Source of the DNA: Actinomycetes bacterium
GTDB lineage: Bacteria; Actinomycetota; Actinomycetes; Actinomycetales; Demequinaceae
Assembly: GCA_023442845.1 (NCBI GenBank)
Contig: JAEZXC010000005.1
Location: 1 to 14,757 of the forward strand
DNA: 14,757 bases
Direction of reading: 5' to 3'
The notes below the pieces were generated by a model, which was not told the origin of the DNA, searched no databases, and worked only from the letters and a program-made list of their open reading frames with translations. This document shows, in pieces, positions 1 to 6,851 of this stretch. The position numbers were made by a program, and so were the translations under genes. Within the stretch, counting starts at the first letter, position 1; each line of letters opens with the position of its first letter.

Positions 1-32
1 CCGAACCTGTGCACCTGTCCCAAGGAGAGATA

Positions 33-800
33 GTGGCTAATCCCGTATTTTCGCAGACCGAACAGTTCAAGCCCGGCACCACCGTCGGCTTTGATCTGCC
101 CGCAGACGGCACCGAGAGCCCGCTCACTGGTGAGTCGACCGGACGGATGACGTACGAGGGTGTGATCGTCAAGGCCGCAACGCTGTTCCTGCTCGCCGCG
201 GGTGCCGCCGTCATCGTCGGTATGTTCGTCCCTGGCATCTCTCCGGCGCTTGGCATGGCAGCGTTCGTCATGTCGCTCGTGGTGGCGTTTGGTACGTCAA
301 AGCCCAGCCCTGCGCTCTACGCCATTACCTTGACCCTCTGGGGCGGCGCCGTTGGTGGCCTTTCGGTCCGCTACGAAGAGGCCTACGGCGGCATCATCTT
401 GCAGGCCGTCATGGGCACGGCCGTCGTGTTCGCTGTGGCGCTCGCGGTGTACCGCTCGGGCCGCATCCGCGACATGCGCAAGGTCAACCGCTTTCTCATG
501 ATCGCTGTCCCGGCGTACGTCGTCTTCTCGCTCGTGAACCTCGCAATGGTCACCTTCGGTGACTTCAACATGCGCGAGGTGACGATCACGGGCACCAACA
601 TTCCGTTCGGCCTGGTCCTGTCGATTTTCGCCATCGCCGTCGGTGCATTCATGCTGATCAGTGACTTCGATTTTGTCGCCAACGGCGTGCGCAAGGGTCT
701 GCCTTCTCAGTGGGAGTGGACCGCCGCATACGGCCTGGTGTTCGCCATCATCTGGATCTACCTCGAGATGTTGCGACTCCTGGGTTACCTGCGCCGCTAA
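33..800 (+). CDS. Bax inhibitor-1/YccA family membrane protein
   Basis: This is a 255-residue integral membrane protein of the Bax inhibitor-1 (TMBIM/YccA) family, whose bacterial members are seven-helix proteins linked to calcium leak or control of membrane proteases; the exact role here is unknown. The soluble N-terminus (about residues 1-45) is followed by hydrophobic segments near 46-66, 70-88, 94-112, 119-140, 153-175, 190-210 and 230-250. The acidic pair in DFDF (D211, D213), just after the sixth helix, resembles the conserved acidic residues of the family. An in-frame GTG at position 9 would add eight residues, but GTG at 33 has AAGGAG at 22-27 with a 5-base spacer, so I choose 33. The promoter must lie left of the window. 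The esterase gene follows after 18 bp. Family confidence is high; function is inferred only at family level. Confidence 0.88.
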   Translation: MANPVFSQTEQFKPGTTVGFDLPADGTESPLTGESTGRMTYEGVIVKAATLFLLAAGAAVIVGMFVPGISPALGMAAFVMSLVVAFGTSKPSPALYAITLTLWGGAVGGLSVRYEEAYGGIILQAVMGTAVVFAVALAVYRSGRIRDMRKVNRFLMIAVPAYVVFSLVNLAMVTFGDFNMREVTITGTNIPFGLVLSIFAIAVGAFMLISDFDFVANGVRKGLPSQWEWTAAYGLVFAIIWIYLEMLRLLGYLRR

Positions 801-806
801 GCCTGT

Positions 807-818
807 CAGAATGGGCCT
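807..818 (+). promoter_or_regulatory. Candidate leaderless promoter of the CE7 esterase
   Basis: CAGAAT at 807-812 is a -10-like hexamer, followed by exactly six bases and then the GTG start at 819. No Shine-Dalgarno sequence is visible. This fits a transcript starting on the initiation codon. TTACCT at 785-790 (16-base spacer) is only a weak -35 match. The gene may also be read through from the upstream membrane-protein gene. Confidence 0.35.
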
Positions 819-1805
819 GTGGCCCACACTGATCTACCGCTGGAGCAGTTGCGCTCCTATGCGCCCGAGGTTCACGAACCGAGTGACTTTGACGCGTTCT
901 GGGAGCGCACTCTCCGCGAGGCGAGGGCGTGCGGCGGCGAGGTGATCCTCGGTGATTCGCACCCGCACCTCCCGCATGTTGAGATCCGCGATGTGACGTA
1001 CCCAGGCTTTGGTGGTGAGCCCATCAAAGCCTGGTACGCGCGTCCGGCAGGCGTCTCCCGCGACCTTCCCTGCATCGTCCAAATCGCCGGTTACGGCGGC
1101 GGGCGTGGCCTCGCCATCGAGCACACCCTGTGGCCGTCCGCTGGGTATGCGCACCTCTTTATCGACACCCGTGGTCAAGGCAGCAATTGGGGTAACGGCG
1201 GGGACACGGCCGACGCTGGCGTCGTCGGGCCTCACACCCCCGGCTTCATGACGCGGGGGGTTTTGGATCCCGACCAGTACTACTTCCGCCGTGTCATCAC
1301 CGATGCGGTGCGCGGAGTTGACGCCGCCCGCGGCCTGCCCGGGGTGGACCCGCAACGCATCGTGTTCGCGGGCATGTCTCAAGGTGGTGGCGTGGCACTC
1401 GCGGTCGCAGGCTTGGTGCCGGACCTCGCGGCCGTACTGCCCGATGTGCCGTTCCTCTGCCACTTCCGGCGCGCTGTCGCGCTGTGTGACTCCCAGCCTT
1501 ATGCCGAGATCACCAAGTACCTCTCCGTGCATCGAGACGTCGAAGAGCAGGTGTTCACCACCCTCAGCTACATGGACGGAGTCAACCATTCAAAGCGCGC
1601 CACGGCGCCCTCGCTCTGGTCAGTGGCGCTGATGGACCAGATCTGCCCGCCGTCCACGGTCTTCACCGCCTTCAATCATTACGGCGCGGCAGCGGGCAAC
1701 GTGCGCAAGGACATCGAGGTGTACGCCTTTAATGATCATGAGGGAGGCGACATGCATCAGCGCGTGCGCCAACTCGCCTTCTTGGCCGACGTGCTCGGCA
1801 CTTAG
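819..1805 (+). CDS. Acetylxylan esterase / cephalosporin-C deacetylase (CE7 family)
   Basis: This 328-residue alpha/beta-hydrolase belongs to the AXE1 (carbohydrate esterase 7) family, which removes acetyl groups from small acetylated xylo-oligosaccharides and cephalosporin C. All three CE7 signatures are visible: RGQG at 118-121, the nucleophile elbow GMSQGG with Ser187 at 185-190, and the late HE pair with His307 in NDHEGG. Asp273 in LMDQICPPST is the expected acid of the triad. The length is typical (about 320-330). There is no signal peptide, so the enzyme should be cytoplasmic, as usual for the family, acting on imported oligosaccharides. GTG 819 is the only start matching the N-terminal alignment; an ATG at 811 is in another frame. 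No xylan-use genes are nearby, so the natural substrate is open. Confidence 0.9.
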   Translation: MAHTDLPLEQLRSYAPEVHEPSDFDAFWERTLREARACGGEVILGDSHPHLPHVEIRDVTYPGFGGEPIKAWYARPAGVSRDLPCIVQIAGYGGGRGLAIEHTLWPSAGYAHLFIDTRGQGSNWGNGGDTADAGVVGPHTPGFMTRGVLDPDQYYFRRVITDAVRGVDAARGLPGVDPQRIVFAGMSQGGGVALAVAGLVPDLAAVLPDVPFLCHFRRAVALCDSQPYAEITKYLSVHRDVEEQVFTTLSYMDGVNHSKRATAPSLWSVALMDQICPPSTVFTAFNHYGAAAGNVRKDIEVYAFNDHEGGDMHQRVRQLAFLADVLGT

Positions 1806-1815
1806 TGGGCAAGCT

Positions 1816-1839
1816 CCAGGTCAGGCGTAACTGACCTGG
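1816..1839. terminator. Perfect 9-bp hairpin between convergent esterase and msrA
   Basis: CCAGGTCAG (1816-1824), loop GCGTAA (1825-1830) and CTGACCTGG (1831-1839) form a perfect 9-bp stem. It begins 10 bases after the esterase stop and includes the last codons and stop of msrA on the other strand, so it could end transcription from both sides. Neither strand has a T-run after the stem. That is common for proposed actinobacterial terminators, but it lowers confidence that this is an intrinsic terminator. Confidence 0.5.
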
Positions 1840-2465
1840 CAGAACCCGTGATTGCAGTAGCCGCTCGGGTTCTTGTACAGGTACTGCTGGTGGTAATCCT
1901 CGGCGTAGTAGAACTCGCCGTCACCGGCGTCGGCCGATTCCACGATCTGTGTCGAAATGGTGCCGAACCCTTGCTCGGTGAGTCGCAACTGGTAGCGCTC
2001 CGCTGAAGCCCGCGCCGCCTGGAACTGCTCGAGGCTCGTTGCGAAGATCGCACTGCGGTACTGCGTGCCGATGTCCCCACCCTGGCGATTGGGCGTCGTT
2101 GGGTCGTGGTTTTCCCAGAAGGCGGCGAACAGCGTGTCGAGGCTCACCTTTGTGGGGTCAAAGACCACCTGAACCACCTCGGCGTGACCAGTGCGGGACG
2201 TGCACGTCTCTTCATACGTGGGGTTTGCCGTCCAGCCGCCCATGTAGCCAGCAGCGGTCGAATAGACGCCGTCCAACTGCCAGAAGATGCGCTCAGCTCC
2301 CCAGAAGCACCCCATGCCGACATAGAGCACGTCCATGCCGTCCGGCCACGGCCCGGTCATCGGTGAACCGAGTACGGCATGCCGCTCCGCCACCACAATG
2401 CGCGTGTCGCGGCCCTGCAGAGCCTCGTCCTTGGTCACCATCTGAGTTTTGTCCACGCCAAGCAT
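1821..2465 (-). CDS. msrA: Peptide-methionine (S)-S-oxide reductase MsrA
   Basis: MsrA reduces the S-epimer of methionine sulfoxide in proteins and free methionine sulfoxide, using thioredoxin as final reductant. The 214-residue protein has the catalytic GCFWG motif at 52-56 (Cys53). Further motifs are GHAE at 93-96, the D-x-G-x-QYRS stretch near 131-138, and Cys204 and Cys209 near the C-terminus, the usual resolving and recycling positions. Cys88 also matches a cysteine of the long E. coli-type MsrA. The roughly 45-residue N-terminal extension before GCFWG is likewise E. coli-like. The ATG at 2465 has GGAGGT (minus strand, 2473-2478) with a 7-base spacer. The gene is convergent with the esterase and divergent from the AI-2E transporter gene. 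No msrB is present in the window. Confidence 0.96.
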   Translation of the reverse strand: MLGVDKTQMVTKDEALQGRDTRIVVAERHAVLGSPMTGPWPDGMDVLYVGMGCFWGAERIFWQLDGVYSTAAGYMGGWTANPTYEETCTSRTGHAEVVQVVFDPTKVSLDTLFAAFWENHDPTTPNRQGGDIGTQYRSAIFATSLEQFQAARASAERYQLRLTEQGFGTISTQIVESADAGDGEFYYAEDYHQQYLYKNPSGYCNHGFCQVSYA

Positions 2466-2523
2466 TATCCGTACCTCCGTTCACACCAACGCGATGCGCA
2501 CCCGCCGTGTTCCATGCGCGCGA

Positions 2524-2535
2524 TACGCTCGCACC
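2524..2535 (+). promoter_or_regulatory. Candidate leaderless promoter of the AI-2E family gene
   Basis: TACGCT at 2524-2529 fits the TANNNT form of a -10 element and is followed by six bases and then ATG at 2536. No Shine-Dalgarno sequence precedes the ATG. This supports 2536 over the upstream in-frame start at 2449, which would overlap the start of msrA. No convincing -35 element is visible. Confidence 0.4.
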
Positions 2536-3822
2536 ATGGCAGGCGAAGACCATCGTGAAGCGATCGAGAGCCCCGACGCTGTCAGCGGCGTAGGTGCCGT
2601 GGCCGAGGCCATGGTTCATGAGGGTGAGGATGCACCCCGGGACGCCCAGCTCTCGGTTCCGCTGCCGCTGCGGGTTGCGGCAGCGTGGGCGTGGCGCCTC
2701 ATCGTGGTCGGCGTGGTGCTCGTCGCCCTCTGGAACGTCATCGCGGTGCTTGGCGCGATCGTCCTCCCGCTCGTCATTGCTTTGCTCATCGCCGCGCCGC
2801 TCGAACGACTCGTCACCCGCATGCAGCGCTGGCACATCCCACGCTCGCTCGGTGCTCTGCTCGCGATTCTCATGCTGATCTCGGCCGTGGCGGGACTGTC
2901 ATACGCCGTCGGTGCGTCCGTAATGAGCGGTTTCTCGAGCTTGCGTCGCTCCGCCACGAAGGGCTTTGACACCCTCGTCGACTGGCTTGTTGATGGCCCC
3001 CTCCACGTGTCGAGCGAGCAAATCGACGAGGCCGTCGCGGGCGTGCAAAACACCGTGCGCGACAACGCATGGGGCCTCGCTTCGGGAGCCCTCGACGTGA
3101 CGAACACGATTGCCGCGCTCGTTGCCGGTGTGGTGCTCGCGCTCATTTCGCTGTTCTTCTTTATGCGTGACGGCGCCCAAATGTGGCACTTCTTTGTCAG
3201 CATCCTGCCCGCGAAAGCGCGCCCGAGCGTCGACAAGGCTGGCCACGCGGGGTGGATTTCGCTGCGTCGCTACACCCAAACGTCGGTATTTGTTGCCTTC
3301 ATCGACGCAGTCGGCATCGGCCTTGGCGCATGGATACTCGGTGTGCCACTCGCTTTGCCGATCGCGATCGCCGTGTTCCTGTTCTCCTTTGTGCCGATGT
3401 TCGGAGCGGGTATCTCAGGTGCGATCGCCGTGTTGGTGGCGCTTGTCGACGGCGGCTGGAAGTCGGCCGTCATCATGCTCATCATCGTGCTCGTCGTTCA
3501 GCAGGTCGAAGGCAATGTGTTGTACCCGTGGCTCTTTGGAAAGGCGGCATCGGTCCACCCGATGGCCATCTTGCTTGCCGTTTCAAGCGGCACGTTGTTG
3601 GCGGGTCTTGCGGGGGCAGTCATCGCCGTGCCGATCCTCGCCTTCATCGTCGCCTTCGGCCGAGGTTTGCACGCGGAGTTCGTGTTGTCCCGCGAGGATG
3701 AACGCCCCCTCACGGGTCAGATCCCGATTCTCGCCGAGAAGTCCAAGGAAGCCTTGCGCCGCGCTCGCAACCGTGTGACAACCACCCAGATCCGGGTGCG
3801 CAAGCGTCGCAAGCGGGGCTAG
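2536..3822 (+). CDS. AI-2E family transporter (PerM/TqsA-like, DUF20)
   Basis: This 428-residue polytopic membrane protein belongs to the AI-2E exporter (PF01594) family, whose members include TqsA/YdgG, PerM and Na+/H+ antiporter-like proteins. The substrate cannot be read from sequence. The N-terminal 45 residues are acidic and soluble. Hydrophobic segments lie near 50-90, 104-132, 190-212, 249-268, 271-304, 308-325 and 343-378. Family signatures are visible at FVPMFGAGISG (285-295) and in QQVEGNVLYPWLFGK (322-336). The C-terminal tail (about 400-428) is strongly basic and ends in RVRKRRKRG. ATG 2536 is chosen because of the candidate leaderless promoter; an alternative ATG at 2611 would remove 25 residues outside the conserved domain. 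rlmC follows after 7 bp, so the two are probably one transcription unit. Confidence 0.88.
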   Translation: MAGEDHREAIESPDAVSGVGAVAEAMVHEGEDAPRDAQLSVPLPLRVAAAWAWRLIVVGVVLVALWNVIAVLGAIVLPLVIALLIAAPLERLVTRMQRWHIPRSLGALLAILMLISAVAGLSYAVGASVMSGFSSLRRSATKGFDTLVDWLVDGPLHVSSEQIDEAVAGVQNTVRDNAWGLASGALDVTNTIAALVAGVVLALISLFFFMRDGAQMWHFFVSILPAKARPSVDKAGHAGWISLRRYTQTSVFVAFIDAVGIGLGAWILGVPLALPIAIAVFLFSFVPMFGAGISGAIAVLVALVDGGWKSAVIMLIIVLVVQQVEGNVLYPWLFGKAASVHPMAILLAVSSGTLLAGLAGAVIAVPILAFIVAFGRGLHAEFVLSREDERPLTGQIPILAEKSKEALRRARNRVTTTQIRVRKRRKRG

Positions 3823-3829
3823 TCGACGT

Positions 3830-4987
3830 ATGGAGTGCGTCGCCTATGCGACGGGGCGGTGCCGGTCGTGCACCCTCCTTGAGATTCCTCACGCCCGCCA
3901 AGTTGCGGACAAGGAGGAGGCCCTGCGCGCGTTGCTCGCGCCCCATACGGCCGACGCTGGGGCAGGTATCGCCTGGGATGCGCCGCTCGTGAGCGCCTCC
4001 AGTCACTTCCGCTCCAAGGCCAAGATGGTGATCGCAGGCACGGTGGACGCGCCCACGGTCGGCATCCTTGACGCTGAGGGCGGCGGCATAGATCTGCGTG
4101 ACTGTCCGCTCTACGAGCCGCCCATTGCTGCAGCGCTTCCTGTGTTGGCCCGCTTCATCACGCATGCCGCTCTTGTGCCGTATGACGTGGCGCGCCGTAG
4201 GGGAGAGCTCAAGCACATCCTCGTCACCGGATCGCCGTCTGGCGAGGTGATGGTCCGCTTTGTCATGCGTTCCACCGAGGCTCACGCGCGGCTCACGAAG
4301 CACCTGCCGTGGCTGCGCGAACAGCTCCCGCACCTCACCGTTGCAAGTCTCAATGTGCTCCCCGAGCACAAGGCGGTGCTCGAAGGCGAGCGCGAGATCA
4401 TGCTGACGGAGCAGGAGACTCTGCCCATGCCGCTCGGGCACGTCACCCTCCACCTGCGGCCGCAGAGCTTCTTCCAAACCAACACGGCGATTGCCCGTGA
4501 GCTCTATGCGCAGGTCGCCTCCTGGGTGAACGAGACCTCCCCACGCACGGTGTGGGACCTGTACTGCGGCGTCGGCGGCTTTGCCCTGCACTGCGTTGCA
4601 CCAGGTCGCGAGGTGACCGGTGTGGAGGTGGCGGAGCAGGCGATTGCGTCGGCGCGCACCTCGGCCGCAGAGATGGTGGCCGCGGGCGTTGGCGGTGCGG
4701 AGAACACCTACTTTGAAGTGGCCGATACGACGGCGTGGGCCCAGGGACGCACGGCGCCGGATGTCGTCATCGTCAATCCGCCGCGGCGCGGCATAGGTGT
4801 CACCCTCGCCAAGTGGCTCGAGCGCAGCGGCGTGAAGCGCGTCATCTACTCAAGCTGTAACGCCCAGACGCTCGCCCGGGACCTCGACGCGATGCCGTCG
4901 CTGCGGCCCACCCGAGGCAGGTTGCTCGACATGTTCCCGCACACCGAGCACTACGAAGCGGTGGTGCTCCTCGAGCGGAAGGCGTAA
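3830..4987 (+). CDS. rlmC: 23S rRNA (uracil-C5)-methyltransferase RlmC (RumB-type)
   Basis: This 385-residue SAM-dependent methyltransferase forms 5-methyluridine in 23S rRNA, at U747 in the E. coli enzyme. Four cysteines expected to hold a [4Fe-4S] cluster are visible: Cys3, Cys11, Cys14 and Cys92. The N-terminus (MECVAYATGRCRSC) is very close to E. coli RlmC, and there is no TRAM domain, which separates it from RlmD and RlmCD. SFFQTN lies at 213-218 and the SAM-binding motif DLYCGVGGF at 243-251. NPPRRGIG follows at 316-323, then the catalytic nucleophile Cys343 in SSCNAQ and the likely catalytic base Glu376 in FPHTEHYE. The length fits the family (375 in E. coli). It starts 7 bp after the transporter stop with only a weak ribosome binding site, suggesting translational coupling. 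Its 3' end converges on greA with a 5-bp gap. Confidence 0.93.
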   Translation: MECVAYATGRCRSCTLLEIPHARQVADKEEALRALLAPHTADAGAGIAWDAPLVSASSHFRSKAKMVIAGTVDAPTVGILDAEGGGIDLRDCPLYEPPIAAALPVLARFITHAALVPYDVARRRGELKHILVTGSPSGEVMVRFVMRSTEAHARLTKHLPWLREQLPHLTVASLNVLPEHKAVLEGEREIMLTEQETLPMPLGHVTLHLRPQSFFQTNTAIARELYAQVASWVNETSPRTVWDLYCGVGGFALHCVAPGREVTGVEVAEQAIASARTSAAEMVAAGVGGAENTYFEVADTTAWAQGRTAPDVVIVNPPRRGIGVTLAKWLERSGVKRVIYSSCNAQTLARDLDAMPSLRPTRGRLLDMFPHTEHYEAVVLLERKA

Positions 4988-4992
4988 GTGAG

Positions 4993-5472
4993 TCAGCCCG
5001 TGAAGGGCTCGACCTTCACCACCTCGACGGCGATCTCGTTGCCATTGGGCGCCACATAGGACGACGTCTCGCCGGCCTTCTTGCCAAGCACCGCCTCACC
5101 AAGCGGCGACTGAGCGCTAAAGACATCAAGATCGGTGCCGTCGGCAACCTCGCGTGAACCAACGAGGAAGCGCATGTCACGCCCCGCCACTTTTGCCTCA
5201 ACGACCGAGCCGGGCTGCACCGAACCATCATGCGCCGCAGGCTCGCCCACTTTGGCCGTCTCGAGGATGCCGCGCAGCTGAGCGATGCGGGCCTCCTGCT
5301 TGGCCTGCTCTTCGCGGGCAGCGTGGTAGCCGCCGTTCTCCTTGAGGTCTCCCTCTTGGCGCCGCTCGTCGATCTCCTTGGCGATAGCCGCGCGTCCTTC
5401 ACCCACCAGGTAGTCGTACTCCTGCTGGAGGCGGTCAAATGCCTCTTGGGTGAGCCACGTCTGCTCCGTCAT
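4993..5472 (-). CDS. greA: Transcription elongation factor GreA
   Basis: GreA enters the RNA polymerase secondary channel and stimulates cleavage of backtracked RNA, rescuing stalled complexes. The 159-residue protein has the N-terminal antiparallel coiled coil (about 1-75). The signature GDLKENGGYHAAREEQ at 41-56 includes the acidic tip residues Asp42 and Glu45 that place the catalytic Mg2+. An FKBP-like C-terminal domain follows, with the conserved SPLGEAVLGKKAGE stretch. The frame extends three codons upstream to an ATG at 5481. I choose ATG 5472 because AAGGA lies 8 bases before it, whereas it would abut the upstream ATG, and because 159 residues matches the family (158 in E. coli). The DUF4307 gene lies 66 bp upstream on the same strand, an order also known in mycobacteria. 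Confidence 0.96.
   Translation of the reverse strand: MTEQTWLTQEAFDRLQQEYDYLVGEGRAAIAKEIDERRQEGDLKENGGYHAAREEQAKQEARIAQLRGILETAKVGEPAAHDGSVQPGSVVEAKVAGRDMRFLVGSREVADGTDLDVFSAQSPLGEAVLGKKAGETSSYVAPNGNEIAVEVVKVEPFTG
4995..5019. terminator. Weak hairpins at the rlmC/greA convergent ends
   Basis: Two mutually exclusive inverted repeats overlap the end of greA. One is AGCCC-GTGAA-GGGCT (4995-5009). The other is GTGAAGG-GCTCGA-CCTTCAC (5000-5019). Either could act as a terminator between the convergent genes, but the stems are short, there is no T-run, and they lie inside greA coding sequence. Confidence 0.25.
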
Positions 5473-5538
5473 GATCCACATCCTTAAGCGCCGGGAATGG
5501 TCAAGGGTAACGAGTGTGCCAGCGAGAATCCACCTGCG

Positions 5539-5934
5539 TTAGGCGGCTGGCTCGCAATGCTTCACCACGGCGGTTGTTGCGCTCTCCGTGGTTGCCATCG
5601 TTGCGGTGATGCGCTGTTGCTTGCCCGCCGCGGGGTCAACGGTCACCGTGGTGGCGCCCACCTCTGCGAAACGGACGTTGAGCGCATGCACCTGACACGT
5701 GACGGGTTTGTCCGTGTAGAAGAACACGTCGAAGGTGGCCGAGGCCTCGACAGGCGAGTCGATCGTGAATCCGACATCGCGCCAGCGGACGGGTTCCTTC
5801 GCGATGAACCATCCCCACGCGGCGACGGCGGCGATGAGCAGCGCGAGTCCGGCGCCCACCGCCCACCAGGCGCGCCGGGACAACCGGGGACGGGCGTCGT
5901 CCTCCGGCTCGGCAGCGAAAGTGGAATCAGTCAT
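5539..5934 (-). CDS. DUF4307 single-pass membrane protein
   Basis: This 131-residue protein matches the actinobacterial DUF4307 family (compare Rv1081c, from memory). A polar N-terminus (1-21, with SRR just before the membrane) leads to one transmembrane helix at about 22-44. An extracytoplasmic beta-rich domain follows, with DVGFTIDSPVEASATFDVFF in its first half. Cys80 and Cys127 are the only cysteines and are placed to form an extracytoplasmic disulfide. The function is unknown. ATG 5934 is chosen over the in-frame GTG at 5961 because it starts at the usual MTDS-like N-terminus, and because the GTG would lie within the divergent 88-aa gene. A -10-like TATCCT lies 8 bases upstream. It lies upstream of greA on the same strand and is separated from the divergent 88-aa gene by only 19 bp. 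The mycothiol gene mca that often adjoins this family is absent here. Confidence 0.82.
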   Translation of the reverse strand: MTDSTFAAEPEDDARPRLSRRAWWAVGAGLALLIAAVAAWGWFIAKEPVRWRDVGFTIDSPVEASATFDVFFYTDKPVTCQVHALNVRFAEVGATTVTVDPAAGKQQRITATMATTESATTAVVKHCEPAA

Positions 5935-5953
5935 CGTGAGGCAGGATAGACCC
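5935..5953. promoter_or_regulatory. 19-bp divergent promoter core, DUF4307 gene / 88-aa gene
   Basis: Only 19 bp separate the two divergent start codons. On the plus strand CAGGAT (5942-5947) is followed by six bases and then GTG 5954. On the minus strand TATCCT (5943-5948) lies 8 bases before ATG 5934. The two -10-like hexamers are the same DNA read from opposite strands, offset by one base. Neither gene has a clear Shine-Dalgarno sequence. This looks like a bidirectional promoter with leaderless or near-leaderless transcripts. Any -35 elements would lie inside the opposite coding sequence, and none is convincing. Confidence 0.35.
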
Positions 5954-6220
5954 GTGGACACGGCGTATTACGAAATCGGCCCGGGCTTTGCGGGATTTGT
6001 GGCAACCTTTGCGATCGCGATCGCCCTCGTGTTGCTGTTCCGCTCAATGTCGCGGCATCTCCGTAAGGTGCGCCGAGACGAGCTTGCGCAAGAAGAAGCC
6101 CGCCGCGTGGCGTCGGCCGAGCGAGGCTCATCGCCTGCGGAGTCCGCATCGTCAGGCCGCGTTGAAGACGGCAATGGCGGCGGCGATGTAGTGGCAAACG
6201 AAGCCGACAACGGTGAGTGA
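5954..6220 (+). CDS. 88-aa membrane protein (Rv1083-like), function unknown
   Basis: This small protein has a short N-terminus (MDTAYYEIGPG), one transmembrane helix at about 12-29 rich in Ala, Ile and Leu, and a juxtamembrane basic patch (RSMSRHLRKVRR, 30-41). The helical charged stretch that follows is DELAQEEARR. It ends in a low-complexity Ser/Gly/Glu tail (about 59-88). Length and position match, from memory, the small conserved protein Rv1083 between mca and the hemolysin III gene in mycobacteria. The frame is open upstream to 5735, but GTG 5954 gives the right length and sits six bases after a -10-like CAGGAT. Its last 22 codons overlap the 3' end of trhA on the other strand. Its function is unknown; the topology suggests a small membrane-bound accessory protein. 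Confidence 0.65.
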   Translation: MDTAYYEIGPGFAGFVATFAIAIALVLLFRSMSRHLRKVRRDELAQEEARRVASAERGSSPAESASSGRVEDGNGGGDVVANEADNGE

Positions 6221-6850
6221 GTGGAAGTACTCGTGGTAGCCGAAGTACCGCGCTGACGTACCCGGCCACTTGAACCCATAGAACACCGCGCCCACGGTGT
6301 AACTGAGGCCGCCTGCCACGATGAGCCACACGACAGCCGCCCCGCCGTTTTCGTAGAACGGCTTGACGTAGCCGATGGCAACCCAACCAAGTGCGATATA
6401 CAACGGGACGTACAGCCACCGTGGCGCGTTGATGAAGATGACTCTGAAGAGGAGTCCCAAGAAGGCGCCCACCCACACGAGTACGAGCACGGCCGTACGG
6501 GTAGCGCCCTCAAGCAAGATGACGGTGAGCGGCGTGTACGTCCCGGCAATAATGAGAAAGATGTTGGCGTGATCCATGCGTCGCAGCACGGCGAGTGTGC
6601 GCGGCGACCATTTGCCGCGGTGATAAATGGCTGAGGTGCCAAAGAGCATGACGGCGGTGAGAGTGAACACGCCGGACGAGACGCGACCGGAAAGGGTGGG
6701 GGCAAAAATCATGAGCGCCATGCCCGCAATGAGCGCGATCGGGGTGGCTCCGAGGTGCAGCCAGCCGCGCAATAGTGGCTTGTTGATCATGGGGAAAGCG
6801 TCCGGGTCTGTGGGTGGTGCCTCGGACTCGGAGAGCGACTGGTCAGCCAT
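6152..6850 (-). CDS. trhA: Hemolysin III family protein (TrhA/YqfA, PAQR superfamily)
   Basis: This 232-residue seven-helix membrane protein belongs to the hemolysin III branch of the PAQR superfamily. Bacterial TrhA has been linked to membrane energetics and fluidity; true haemolytic activity should not be assumed. The PAQR metal-site residues are visible: Ser73 and His77 in SAIYHRG, Asp93 in RMDHANIF, and His206 and His210 in HEYFH. Hydrophobic segments lie near 30-50, 59-77, 94-113, 118-139, 146-162, 171-191 and 211-229. ATG 6850 is supported by TATCGT (minus strand, 6857-6862) with a six-base spacer, indicating a leaderless transcript, and no Shine-Dalgarno sequence is seen. It diverges from uppS across a 64-bp region containing a perfect palindrome. 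Its last 23 codons, including part of the last helix, are antisense to the end of the 88-aa gene. Confidence 0.93.
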   Translation of the reverse strand: MADQSLSESEAPPTDPDAFPMINKPLLRGWLHLGATPIALIAGMALMIFAPTLSGRVSSGVFTLTAVMLFGTSAIYHRGKWSPRTLAVLRRMDHANIFLIIAGTYTPLTVILLEGATRTAVLVLVWVGAFLGLLFRVIFINAPRWLYVPLYIALGWVAIGYVKPFYENGGAAVVWLIVAGGLSYTVGAVFYGFKWPGTSARYFGYHEYFHSLTVVGFVCHYIAAAIAVFNAA

Positions 6851-6851
6851 G

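Noticed and set aside
297..1589. Minus-strand frames of 176 and 251 codons opposite the membrane protein and esterase
   Set aside because: They show low-complexity, charged shadow composition and overlap strongly supported genes.
2449..2535. Upstream extension of the AI-2E gene to a start at 2449
   Set aside because: It would overlap the msrA start and ribosome binding site; ATG 2536 has a well-placed -10 element and gives a normal N-terminus.
3710..4591. 293-codon minus-strand frame opposite the AI-2E gene and rlmC
   Set aside because: It is a shadow of rlmC with no family resemblance; the sense strand has all RlmC motifs.
5473..5481. Three-codon N-terminal extension of GreA (MWI)
   Set aside because: The AAGGA ribosome binding site is 8 bases from ATG 5472 but abuts ATG 5481.
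5735..5953. Upstream extension of the 88-aa gene
   Set aside because: The extra 73 codons are antisense to the DUF4307 gene and do not look like protein; GTG 5954 gives the expected single-helix protein.
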